A DNA stretch of 41,855 nt from Pseudomonadota bacterium (lineage in GTDB: Bacteria; Pseudomonadota; Gammaproteobacteria; Burkholderiales; Burkholderiaceae_E), in NCBI GenBank assembly GCA_963204785.1, contig CAUJHG010000005.1, positions 1 through 41,855 on the forward strand, read 5' to 3'. The notes under the pieces were generated by a model. It ran no database searches and had not been told where the DNA came from. It was given only the letters and a program-made list of their open reading frames with translations. The translations under genes and the position numbers were made by a program. Positions 23,747-32,954 of the stretch are shown in pieces; within the stretch, counting starts at the first letter, position 1; every line of letters begins with the position of its first letter.

Positions 23747-25498
23747 ATGCCCGGGCAACATGCCTTTGCGATCGCGCGCGCCATGCTCGCCGGCTTCGAC
23801 CGGCACTACGCGCTGTTCCGCTACAACGCGCAGCAGGCCAAGGCGCGCTTCGAGCGCGGCGACTGGCACGGGATCCGCAAGCTGGCCCGCGAGCGGATCG
23901 ACTTCTACGACATGCGCGTGCGCGAAGCGGTGCAGCGCATCGGCTCCGAGTTCGGCGCCAGCCTCGGCGACGAGACCCTCTGGCCGCAGGTCCGGCGGCA
24001 CTACGTGCTGCTGCTCGCCGAGCACCGGCGTCCCGAACTCGCCGAGACCTTCTTCAACACGGTGTGCACGAAGCTGCTGGACCGCTCCTACTTCCGCAAC
24101 GACGTGATCTTCGTGCGCCCGGCGGTCTCGACGCAGTACCTGGACAGCGAGCCGATGTCCTACGGCGTCTACTATCCGACGCAGGTGGGCCTGAAGGCAG
24201 CGATGCGCCAGGTCCTGATCGACGTCGGCTTCGCATGCCCCTTCGTCGACGTGGATCGTGACCTGCGCCTGGTCCGCGAGGCGACCCAGGAGTACCTGGG
24301 CGCCGACTTCGAGCCCGCCGGCGACTGCCAGATCCAGATGCTGCGCACCCCGTTCATGCGCAACAAGGGCGCCTACCTGATCGGCAGGCTGATCAACGAG
24401 AGCGAGGTCACGCCGCTGGCCATCCCCATCCTGCGCGACTCGCAGGGCAGGCTCTACATCGACGCCGTGCTGTTCGGCACCGAGCGCGTGGAGGCGCTGT
24501 TCAACTTCTCGCGCGCCTACTTCATGGTCGACATGGACGTCCCCTCGGCCTACGTGCAGTTCCTGCGCACGCTGATGCCGACCAAGCCGGAGTCCGAGCT
24601 GTACACGATGCTGGGGCTGCACAAGCAGGGCAAGACCCTCTTCTATCGCGACCTGCTCGATCACCTGCGCCACTCGAAGGACCGGTTCGTGATCGCCCCG
24701 GGGATCAAGGGGCTGGTGATGGCGGTGTTCACCCTGCCCTCCTTTCCCTACGTGTTCAAGATCATCAAGGACAAGCGCGGCAAGGAGATGACGCGCGAGT
24801 TCATCCAGGCGCAGTACCGACTCGTGAAGCTGCACGATCGCGTCGGCCGCATGGCCGACACCTGGGAATACGCGGACGTGCCCTTCCCGCGCGACCGCCT
24901 CGATCCCGCGCTCGATGCCGAGCTGCGCAGCGTGGCTCCGTCGATCGTCTACGACGACGGCCCCAACCTGGTGATCCACCACGTCTACATCGAGCGCAGG
25001 ATGGTGCCGCTGAACCTGCACCTGGAGCGCGCCGACCGCGCCGAGCGCGAGCGCGCGATCATCGAGTACGGCGACGCGATCAAGGAGATGGTCGCCGCGA
25101 ACATCTTCCCCGGAGACATGCTCTACAAGAACTTCGGGGTGACCCGGCAGGGCCGGGTGGTGTTCTACGACTACGACGAGGTCGCCTACGTCACCGACTG
25201 CAACTTCCGGCGGATCCCGCCCCCCCGCACCCCGGAAGACGAGATGTCCGCGGAGCCCTGGTACGCCGTCGGCCCGCACGACGTCTTCCCGGAGGAATTC
25301 GCGACCTTCCTGCTGGGCGATCCGCAGATCCGCGAGGTCTTCATGAAGCACCACGCCGAACTCCTGGACGCATCGTGGTGGCAGGAGAAGCAGCGTCGCG
25401 TGCGCGCCGGCCTGCTCGAGGACGTCTTCCCCTATCCGGACGCGCTGCGTCTGCGCCACCGTCTGGGCGCGGAAACCCGCAGTGCGCACCTTGCATGA
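23747..25498 (+). CDS. aceK: Isocitrate dehydrogenase kinase/phosphatase
   Basis: Bifunctional enzyme of 583 residues (E. coli AceK is 578) that phosphorylates and dephosphorylates isocitrate dehydrogenase, setting flux between the TCA cycle and the glyoxylate shunt. Recognisable regions: the N-terminal regulatory helices (FRYNAQQAKARFERGDW), SYGVYYPTQVGLKAAM, APGIKGLVMAVFTLPSFPYV with the ATP-binding loop and FKIIKDKRGKEM, and the metal-binding DYDE at 475-478 in RVVFYDYDEVAYV. It lies 55 bp after liuA on the same strand and 148 bp before the thiolase, and no aceA or aceB is in the window. The location makes sense if leucine-derived acetyl-CoA feeds the glyoxylate shunt. Confidence 0.96.
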   Translation: MPGQHAFAIARAMLAGFDRHYALFRYNAQQAKARFERGDWHGIRKLARERIDFYDMRVREAVQRIGSEFGASLGDETLWPQVRRHYVLLLAEHRRPELAETFFNTVCTKLLDRSYFRNDVIFVRPAVSTQYLDSEPMSYGVYYPTQVGLKAAMRQVLIDVGFACPFVDVDRDLRLVREATQEYLGADFEPAGDCQIQMLRTPFMRNKGAYLIGRLINESEVTPLAIPILRDSQGRLYIDAVLFGTERVEALFNFSRAYFMVDMDVPSAYVQFLRTLMPTKPESELYTMLGLHKQGKTLFYRDLLDHLRHSKDRFVIAPGIKGLVMAVFTLPSFPYVFKIIKDKRGKEMTREFIQAQYRLVKLHDRVGRMADTWEYADVPFPRDRLDPALDAELRSVAPSIVYDDGPNLVIHHVYIERRMVPLNLHLERADRAERERAIIEYGDAIKEMVAANIFPGDMLYKNFGVTRQGRVVFYDYDEVAYVTDCNFRRIPPPRTPEDEMSAEPWYAVGPHDVFPEEFATFLLGDPQIREVFMKHHAELLDASWWQEKQRRVRAGLLEDVFPYPDALRLRHRLGAETRSAHLA

Positions 25499-25646
25499 GG
25501 CCGGAACTGCGGCCGCATGCGTCCCGGGTCGACAAGCGGCCCGGATTGGCTCATGCTGCGATGCACCCAACCCCGGGGGGATCCGCTGCGCGCATGCGCG
25601 GCGGCCCGGGATCACCTGATTTTTCACCGTCCCACGGAGATTCCCA

Positions 25647-26828
25647 ATGAGCGATCCCATCGTCATCGTCTCGGCCGCACGCACCCCGATCGGCGGCATG
25701 CTCGGCGACTTTTCCGGACTGGCAGCCTATGAGCTCGGCTCGGTCGCGATTCGCGCCGCGGTCGAGCGCGCCGGAGTCAAGGGCGAGGACATCGGCGAAG
25801 TCCTCTTCGGCAACTGCCTGATGGCCGGACAGGGCCAGGCGCCGGCCCGCCAGGCGACCCTGGGCGCTGGCCTGCCGCAGTCGGTCGGCGCGGTCACCCT
25901 CTCGAAGATGTGCGGCTCCGGCCTGAAGGCCGTGATGTTCGCGCACGACATGCTCGCCGCCGGTACCTTCGACGTCATGGTCGCAGGCGGCATGGAGAGC
26001 ATGACCAACGCCCCGCACCTGCTGACCAGCGCGCGCAAGGGCTACCGCTACGGCCAGGGCGTCCTCTACGACCACATGGCGATGGACGGCCTGGAGGACG
26101 CCTACGATCGCGGCAAGGCGATGGGCGTGTTCGCCGAGAGCTGCGTCGACAAGTACAAGTTCAGCCGCGAGGAGCAGGACAAGTTCGCGATCGCCTCGAC
26201 CGAGCGCGCGATCAAGGCCAACTCGGACGGCAGCTTCGCCTGGGAGATGGCCCCGGTCACGATCAAGGGCAAGGGCGGCGACGTCGTCATCGACAAGGAC
26301 GAGCAGCCCTTCAAGGCCAAGCTGGACAAGATCCCCGGGCTGAAGCCTGCGTTCAAGAAGGACGGCACCATCACCGCAGCGAACGCCTCGTCGATCTCCG
26401 ACGGCGCCGCCGCAGTGGTGCTGATGCGCGCGTCCACCGCGAAGGCCAAGGGCTCGACGCCGATCGCGCGCATCGTCGCGCACTCCACCTTCGCGCACGC
26501 CCCCGAGTGGTTCACCACCGCCCCGGTCGGCGCGATCGAGAAGGTGCTGGCCAAGGCCGGCTGGAAGGCCGGCGAGGTCGACCTCTGGGAGGTCAACGAG
26601 GCCTTCGCCGCGGTCACCATGGCTGCGATGAAGGAGTTCAGCCTGCCGCACGACAAGGTCAACATCCACGGCGGCGCCTGCGCGCTCGGCCACCCGATCG
26701 GCGCCTCGGGCGCCCGCATCCTGGTGACGCTGCTGGGGGCGCTGCGCAAGACCGGCGGCAAGAAGGGCGTCGCGACCCTGTGCATCGGCGGCGGTGAAGC
26801 CGTGGCTGTGGCGGTCGAGATGCTCTGA
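25647..26828 (+). CDS. Acetyl-CoA C-acetyltransferase (thiolase)
   Basis: Thiolase of 393 residues, expected to cleave acetoacetyl-CoA to two acetyl-CoA, or the reverse. Catalytic residues are in place: Cys89 in [13 protein letters not shown], His349 in [16 protein letters not shown], and Cys379 in [12 protein letters not shown]. The N-terminus ([19 protein letters not shown]) and [10 protein letters not shown] are typical of the biosynthetic/degradative short-chain group. In this cluster it would process acetoacetyl-CoA made from HMG-CoA lyase-derived acetoacetate, although no acetoacetate-activating enzyme is in the window. ATG 25647 follows CGGAG. AtoB, PhaA or a beta-oxidation paralogue cannot be told apart by sequence alone. 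Confidence 0.92.
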   Translation: MSDPIVIVSAARTPIGGMLGDFSGLAAYELGSVAIRAAVERAGVKGEDIGEVLFGNCLMAGQGQAPARQATLGAGLPQSVGAVTLSKMCGSGLKAVMFAHDMLAAGTFDVMVAGGMESMTNAPHLLTSARKGYRYGQGVLYDHMAMDGLEDAYDRGKAMGVFAESCVDKYKFSREEQDKFAIASTERAIKANSDGSFAWEMAPVTIKGKGGDVVIDKDEQPFKAKLDKIPGLKPAFKKDGTITAANASSISDGAAAVVLMRASTAKAKGSTPIARIVAHSTFAHAPEWFTTAPVGAIEKVLAKAGWKAGEVDLWEVNEAFAAVTMAAMKEFSLPHDKVNIHGGACALGHPIGASGARILVTLLGALRKTGGKKGVATLCIGGGEAVAVAVEML

Positions 26829-26848
26829 CCCCCACCCGCGGTCTGGTC

Positions 26849-26891
26849 GGGCGCCAGGCGGCGCCCGCAGGCCGCGGCGCCTTCGGCCTGC
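26849..26891. other. Two tandem GC-rich stem-loops between thiolase and acyl-CoA dehydrogenase
   Basis: GGGCGCC-AGGC-GGCGCCC (26849-26866) is a perfect 7-bp stem; it is followed at once by GCAGGCCG-9 nt-CGGCCTGC (26867-26891), a perfect 8-bp stem. Both fall in the 119-bp intergenic stretch. No T-run follows, so they may slow or process transcription or stabilise mRNA rather than terminate it. In such GC-rich DNA some dyads occur by chance, but two abutting perfect ones are noteworthy. Confidence 0.4.
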
Positions 26892-26947
26892 GTTCGGGGC
26901 CTTCGGCGAGGTCCGCCAGGCCCCGACAACTCCAGGAGCTCCGGCAG

Positions 26948-28084
26948 ATGCTGCTGACCCAGGACCAGAAGATGATCCGCGACGCGGTGCGCGCATTCGT
27001 CGCCAACGAGATCACGCCGAACGCCGCGCAGTGGGACCGCGACTGCACCTTCCCGGTCGAGGCGCTGAAGGGCCTCGCGCAGCTCGGCTGCTACGGCGTG
27101 GCCGTGCCCGAGCAGTGGGGCGGCGCCGGACTGGACTACGTGTCGCTCGCGCTGGTCCTCGAGGAGATCGCTGCGGGCGACGGCGCCACCTCGACGGTGG
27201 TGTCGGTCAACAACTGCCCGGTCTGCTCCATCATGATGGCCTGGGCGGACGACGCGCAGAAGCAGCGCTGGCTGGTGCCGCTGGCCAGCGGCGCGATGCT
27301 CGGCGCCTTCTGCCTGACCGAGCCGCACGTCGGTTCGGAGGCAGGCGGGTTGCGCACCACGGCCCGGCGCGACGGCGACCACTACGTGCTCGACGGCACC
27401 AAGCAGTTCATCACCTCGGGCAGGAACGCGGACCTAGCGATCGTCATGGCGGTCACGGACAAGGCCGCGGGCAAGCGCGGCATCTCGGCCTTCGTCGTGC
27501 CCACCGACACCCCCGGCTACCGGGTGGCGGGAATCGAGCGCAAGATGGGCCAGCACGCGTCGGACACCGCCCAGATCGTGTTCGAGGCCTGCCGGGTGCC
27601 GGCGGCGAACCTGCTCGGCGAGGAAGGCCAGGGGCTGAAGATCGCGCTCTCCGGGCTCGAGGGCGGGCGCATCGGGATCGCCTCGCAGAGCCTGGGCATG
27701 GCGCGCGCCGCGTTCGAGGCGGCGCTGCGCTACTCGAAGGAGCGCGTGGCCTTCGGGCAGCCGATCTTCGAGCACCAGGCGCTGCAGTTCCGGCTGGCCG
27801 ACATGGCCACCCGGATCGAGGCGGCGCGCCAGCTGATCTGGCACGCGGCCAGCCTGAAGGACGCGGGCGAGCCCTGCCTGAAGCAGGCGGCGATGGCCAA
27901 GCTGTTCGCTTCGGAGATCGCCGAGCGCGTCTGCTCGGACGCGATCCAGATCCACGGCGGCTACGGCTATCTCGAGGACTTCCCGGTCGAGCGCATCTAC
28001 CGGGACGTGCGGGTCACGCAGATCTACGAGGGCACCAGCGACATCCAGCGCATCCTGATCGGGCGGGCGCTGGCGCAGGAGTGA
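26948..28084 (+). CDS. Short/branched-chain acyl-CoA dehydrogenase
   Basis: FAD acyl-CoA dehydrogenase of 378 residues. The catalytic glutamate is at the standard C-terminal position, E361 in [18 protein letters not shown], as in short-chain and butyryl-CoA dehydrogenases and unlike the neighbouring isovaleryl enzyme. Other motifs: [67 protein letters not shown], and [26 protein letters not shown]. Possible substrates are 2-methylbutyryl-CoA, isobutyryl-CoA or butyryl-CoA. ATG 26948 follows CAGGAGCTCCGGCAG. It comes after the thiolase on the same strand and may be the end of that transcription unit. Confidence 0.92.
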   Translation: MLLTQDQKMIRDAVRAFVANEITPNAAQWDRDCTFPVEALKGLAQLGCYGVAVPEQWGGAGLDYVSLALVLEEIAAGDGATSTVVSVNNCPVCSIMMAWADDAQKQRWLVPLASGAMLGAFCLTEPHVGSEAGGLRTTARRDGDHYVLDGTKQFITSGRNADLAIVMAVTDKAAGKRGISAFVVPTDTPGYRVAGIERKMGQHASDTAQIVFEACRVPAANLLGEEGQGLKIALSGLEGGRIGIASQSLGMARAAFEAALRYSKERVAFGQPIFEHQALQFRLADMATRIEAARQLIWHAASLKDAGEPCLKQAAMAKLFASEIAERVCSDAIQIHGGYGYLEDFPVERIYRDVRVTQIYEGTSDIQRILIGRALAQE

Positions 28085-28155
28085 ACGGCGGGGCGGTTCC
28101 TGCCCTGCCTGCGGCTGGCGGTCGCGCCCGATTGCTGTGCGCCCGTGACTGCGCG

Positions 28156-28278
28156 GACGAAGAGGCGATGTGAAGGGGCGGGGCGCGTGCGGGTGCTTGC
28201 CCCTGCTTCGCAGGGGTTCCCTGCGATGCTCGGCTGCGCAAGAGCACGCGCCCCGCCCCTTCACATCGCCTCTTCGTC
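28156..28278. repeat. Perfect 35-bp inverted repeat with a 53-nt loop (palindromic element)
   Basis: The left arm 28156-28190 begins GACGAAGAGGCGATG and the right arm 28244-28278 is its exact reverse complement over 35 bases. The loop contains a nested hairpin CCCCTGC-TTC-GCAGGGG (28200-28216). The element fills the middle of the 353-bp gap (28085-28437) between the convergent acyl-CoA dehydrogenase and MFS genes; the rest of that gap shows no gene. Flanks show no clear target-site duplication, and no transposase is present. It may be a bidirectional transcription stop, or a repeated palindromic (REP/MITE-like) unit. Short open frames in it (both strands begin MKGRGAC) are a by-product of the symmetry. 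Confidence 0.9.
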
Positions 28279-28437
28279 GGGACCTCGGTGCTATGCGGAA
28301 GGGCACCCCGGCGCTCTCCGGTATCGGAGCAATTCTCGCTGATCCGGCAGCCTGCGGGCTCTGCGCTGGCGCGCGGTGAGGAGTCGTGCCGTGTCGGCCC
28401 AAGGCGAGCAACGCAGGCGAGCCGGTCGCCGCAGTCG

Positions 28438-29679
28438 TCACCGCCCCGCCAGGCCGCCTGGCGAGACCCGCTCCGAGCCGGAGAGCGCCGGCACCACCTG
28501 GAACAGCAGCAGTCCGCAGCCGGCGCTCACCGCCGACAGCAGGTAGCCTGCGCGGTAGCCGCCGGTGAGATCGAAGAGCGCACCGCTGGCCCAGGCGCCC
28601 AGTGCCGCGCCCACCCCCATCCCCAGCAGCACCAGCCCGTAGATCGCCGACTGCCGGCTGCCGGCGAAGTGGCGCACCGAGAGCACCGCCACCAGCGGGC
28701 CACGCGAGCCCTGCATCGTCCCGAACAGCAGCACGAAGGCCGCCAGCAGCAGCATCGACGGCCAGGTCTCCAGCAGCGCCAGCGCACCGATCCCGAGGAT
28801 CGACGCGCTGTAGGAGACGGTGGCGAAGGGTCGCTCGCCGATCCGCTCGGAGAACCAGCCGGCACCGAGCATGCCGACGATCGACGCCATGCCGGCCACG
28901 CCGAAGATGGTCGCCGCCAGCAGCGGGGCGAAGCCCGCGGCCACCAGCCCGGCCACCAGTTGCACGCTGACCGTGAAGGTCGACAGCGAGGTGAAGAACA
29001 TCACTGCGGTCAGCGCCCAGAATGCCGGGGTGCGCAGGGCCCTGCGGATGGTCCAGGAGTCCGGGCCGGCGGCGGCGCGCCGGGCGCGCGCGAGCGCCGG
29101 CGCGCCGGCGGCGATCTGCGCCCAGGGCATCAGCCAGACGGGCAGCACCAGCAGCAGCAGCGCCGCTCCCATCGCCTGGTAGGTGCCGCGCCAGCCGAGC
29201 GCCCCGATCAGCGTCTGGGCGAGGGGAGCGAACACCAGCATCCCGATGCCCAGCGCCGCCGACAGCAGCCCCATCGCGGTCGGCAGCCGCGCGTGGAACC
29301 AGCGCGTGGCCAGGCTCGACGCCGGCACCAGCCCGAGCAGCGAGGCGCCCACTGCCGCAGCGACCCCGGTGAGCAGGTAGAGCTGCCAGAGCGCGGTCGC
29401 GAAGCCGGCGAGCAGGTAGACCGCGCCGAACACGGACAAGCCCAGCGTGTAGCAGATGCGCGGCCCGAAGCGGTCGATCGCCAGGCCCGCCAGCGGGGCC
29501 ATCGCGCCGCTGGCCAGCATGTAGAAGGAGGCGATCCCGGTCAGCAGCGCACGGTCGCTGCCGAATTCGGCGGCCACCGGCAGCAGGAAGACGGCGAAGC
29601 TCTCGCCGATGCCCCGCGACACGGCGTTGGTGACGAAGCAGAAGGCCAGCACCCCGAGGGCCTGACGGCGGACGTCCAT
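28438..29679 (-). CDS. MFS transporter
   Basis: Inner-membrane permease of 413 residues with about 12 predicted helices. MFS marks: an IDRFGPRICYTLG loop between helices 2 and 3, a central cytoplasmic loop rich in Arg/Ala (ALARARRAAAGPDSW), and the matching GWFSERIGERPFATV loop in the second half. It begins FVTNAVSRGIGESFAVFLLP, resembling the monocarboxylate/oxalate-formate-like branch. Substrate cannot be read from the sequence; its place in the leucine cluster suggests an organic acid. It is divergent from the TetR gene, with a 28-bp palindrome in the 140-bp gap, so it is a likely TetR target. Confidence 0.85.
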   Translation of the reverse strand: MDVRRQALGVLAFCFVTNAVSRGIGESFAVFLLPVAAEFGSDRALLTGIASFYMLASGAMAPLAGLAIDRFGPRICYTLGLSVFGAVYLLAGFATALWQLYLLTGVAAAVGASLLGLVPASSLATRWFHARLPTAMGLLSAALGIGMLVFAPLAQTLIGALGWRGTYQAMGAALLLLVLPVWLMPWAQIAAGAPALARARRAAAGPDSWTIRRALRTPAFWALTAVMFFTSLSTFTVSVQLVAGLVAAGFAPLLAATIFGVAGMASIVGMLGAGWFSERIGERPFATVSYSASILGIGALALLETWPSMLLLAAFVLLFGTMQGSRGPLVAVLSVRHFAGSRQSAIYGLVLLGMGVGAALGAWASGALFDLTGGYRAGYLLSAVSAGCGLLLFQVVPALSGSERVSPGGLAGR

Positions 29680-29726
29680 CGCAGCGGCCCCCGGGTCGAA
29701 CGACCGTGTCGCCGGAACTCCGGCGT

Positions 29727-29754
29727 GGAATTAAACGGTCGATTGTTCAATTCC
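29727..29754. promoter_or_regulatory. 28-bp palindrome, likely TetR-family operator
   Basis: GGAATTAAACGGTCGA followed by TTGTTCAATTCC is a near-perfect dyad: 11 of 14 base pairs are symmetric about the central TCGA (between 29740 and 29741). It lies in the AT-rich middle of the divergent MFS/TetR gap and ends 5 bp before TATACT (29760-29765), a plausible -10 for the TetR gene. TetR-family proteins commonly bind such dyads and control themselves and the divergent gene. Operator function is inferred. Confidence 0.6.
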
Positions 29755-29819
29755 TGGACTATACTTCACGCTGTCGGCCTCGTCCGCGGAATTCCGTTCC
29801 ACTTCGACCAGCCTGCCAC

Positions 29820-30425
29820 ATGGCCCGCACCACCGGCTCCGACGGTGCTCGCACCGAGGAAGCGATCCGCAGCGCGGCGATCGACCTGATCGCCGCGCAT
29901 GGCTTCGAGGCGACCACGCTGCGCGCGATCGCCGAGAGGGTCGGCGTGCAGCCCGGCACCATCTACCGCTACTTCCCGAGCAAGGGGCAACTGCTGGTGG
30001 AGCTGCTGGTCGAGCACCTGGGCTTCCTGCTGACGCAGTGGGCGCTGGAGCGCCCGGCCACCGACGATCCGGTGGAGCTGCTGCGCGCCTTCGTCGATTT
30101 CCACATCCGTTCGCACACGCTGCGCCGTCGCGAGGTCTTCGTCGCCAACATGGAACTGCGCAGCCTCGCGCCAGCCGACCGCAGGCACGTCGTCGGGCTG
30201 CGACGCCGCTACGAGGACATTCTCACCGGCATCCTGCAGCAGGGAATCGAGCTCGGCGCCTTCCGCCTGCCCGACGCGCGCATCGCCACCTTCGCGATCC
30301 TGGCGATGCTCACCGGCGTGGGCACCTGGTTCCACGAGGGCGGACGCCTGGGCAAGCGCGAACTGATCGACCTCTACACGCGGATGGTGATGCAGTGCGC
30401 GGGCGCCGAGACGGTGTCCGCCTGA
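29820..30425 (+). CDS. TetR/AcrR-family transcriptional regulator
   Basis: 201 residues. The N-terminal helix-turn-helix is typical: [51 protein letters not shown]. The ligand-binding half is helical ([30 protein letters not shown]) and ends [20 protein letters not shown]. Its ligand is unknown; an acyl-CoA of the leucine pathway is a reasonable guess because the carboxylase genes follow 53 bp downstream on the same strand. The frame is open from 29706, but the ATG at 29820 gives the standard TetR N-terminus and leaves the palindrome upstream rather than inside the gene. Confidence 0.9.
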   Translation: MARTTGSDGARTEEAIRSAAIDLIAAHGFEATTLRAIAERVGVQPGTIYRYFPSKGQLLVELLVEHLGFLLTQWALERPATDDPVELLRAFVDFHIRSHTLRRREVFVANMELRSLAPADRRHVVGLRRRYEDILTGILQQGIELGAFRLPDARIATFAILAMLTGVGTWFHEGGRLGKRELIDLYTRMVMQCAGAETVSA

Positions 30426-30478
30426 CCCCTGCCGCAATTCCTCCGAACACGCCATCGGCACATCCCGGGAGAGCTCCA

Positions 30479-32086
<1,608 letters not shown>

Positions 32087-32130
32087 GCGCGCCCGATCAA
32101 CCGCAGCCTGCAAGACCGGGCGAGGACAGG

Positions 32131-32931
32131 ATGACCTACACCACCATCGAAACCGAGCTGACCCAGGGCGTCGCCCTCGTCTGGCTGAACCGTCCCGACC
32201 TGCGCAACGCGATGAACGACGTCCTGATCGACGAGATCACCGACGCGACCCGGCGCGCGATCGACGACGACCAGGTGCGCGCGATCGTCCTTGCCGGGCG
32301 CGGCAAGGCCTTCTGCGCCGGCGCCGACCTCGCCTGGATGGCAAGCGGGCGCGCGATGAGCGCCGGTGAATCGCTCGACGACTCCATGCGGCTCGCCAGC
32401 CTGCTGCGCCTGCTGCACGACAGCCCGAAGCCGACAGTCGCCCGCGTCCACGGGCCGGCCTTCGCCGGGGGCATGGGCCTGGTCGCCGCCTGCGACGTCT
32501 CGATCGCCTCCGCCGAGGCGCGCTTCTGCCTGTCCGAGGTCAAGCTCGGTCTCGTCCCCGCGATGATCAGCCCCTACGTGGTCGGCGCGATGGGCCGCCA
32601 GCACGCCCGCAGGTACTTCGTGACCGGCGAGGTCTTCGACGCCGCCGAAGCCTGGCGGATCGGCTTCGTGCACGAACTCGTGCAGCCCGACGAGCTCGAC
32701 GCCCGCGTCAGCGAGATCGTCGGCCACCTGCTGGCCGGCGGTCCGAAGGCCCTTGGCGAGTGCAAGCAGCTGGTGCGCGAGGTCGCCGGCCGCCCGATCG
32801 ACGAGACGATCGGCTACGAGACCGCAGCGCGCATCGCGCGGGTGCGCCGCACCGACGAGGCCCAGGAGGGCATCGCTGCCTTCTTCGAGAAGCGCCGGCC
32901 CGCCTGGGTCCCCGCCGAACCGGCCGCCTGA
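32131..32931 (+). CDS. liuC: Methylglutaconyl-CoA hydratase (enoyl-CoA hydratase family)
   Basis: Crotonase-fold enzyme of 266 residues expected to hydrate 3-methylglutaconyl-CoA to HMG-CoA. The oxyanion-hole blocks are GRGKAFCAGADLAWM and GPAFAGGMGLVAACDVSIA, followed by FCLSEVKLGLVPAMISPYVVGAMG. The last part (GPKALGECKQLVREVAGRP) is usual for this family. Position between the two carboxylase subunit genes, as in liuB-liuC-liuD clusters, fixes the specific step; by sequence alone it is only a crotonase. ATG 32131 follows CGAGGACAGG, 44 bp after liuB. Confidence 0.92.
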   Translation: MTYTTIETELTQGVALVWLNRPDLRNAMNDVLIDEITDATRRAIDDDQVRAIVLAGRGKAFCAGADLAWMASGRAMSAGESLDDSMRLASLLRLLHDSPKPTVARVHGPAFAGGMGLVAACDVSIASAEARFCLSEVKLGLVPAMISPYVVGAMGRQHARRYFVTGEVFDAAEAWRIGFVHELVQPDELDARVSEIVGHLLAGGPKALGECKQLVREVAGRPIDETIGYETAARIARVRRTDEAQEGIAAFFEKRRPAWVPAEPAA

Positions 32932-32954
32932 GAACGACATCCCCGGAGAACCCA

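Noticed and set aside
28156..28278. Insertion sequence remnant
   Set aside because: No transposase fragment and no clear target-site duplication at the arm ends; kept only as a palindromic element.
28145..28379. Several 60-70 residue open frames in the inverted repeat on both strands
   Set aside because: They share MKGRGAC at the start only because the arms are reverse complements, and no ribosome-binding site or family match supports them.
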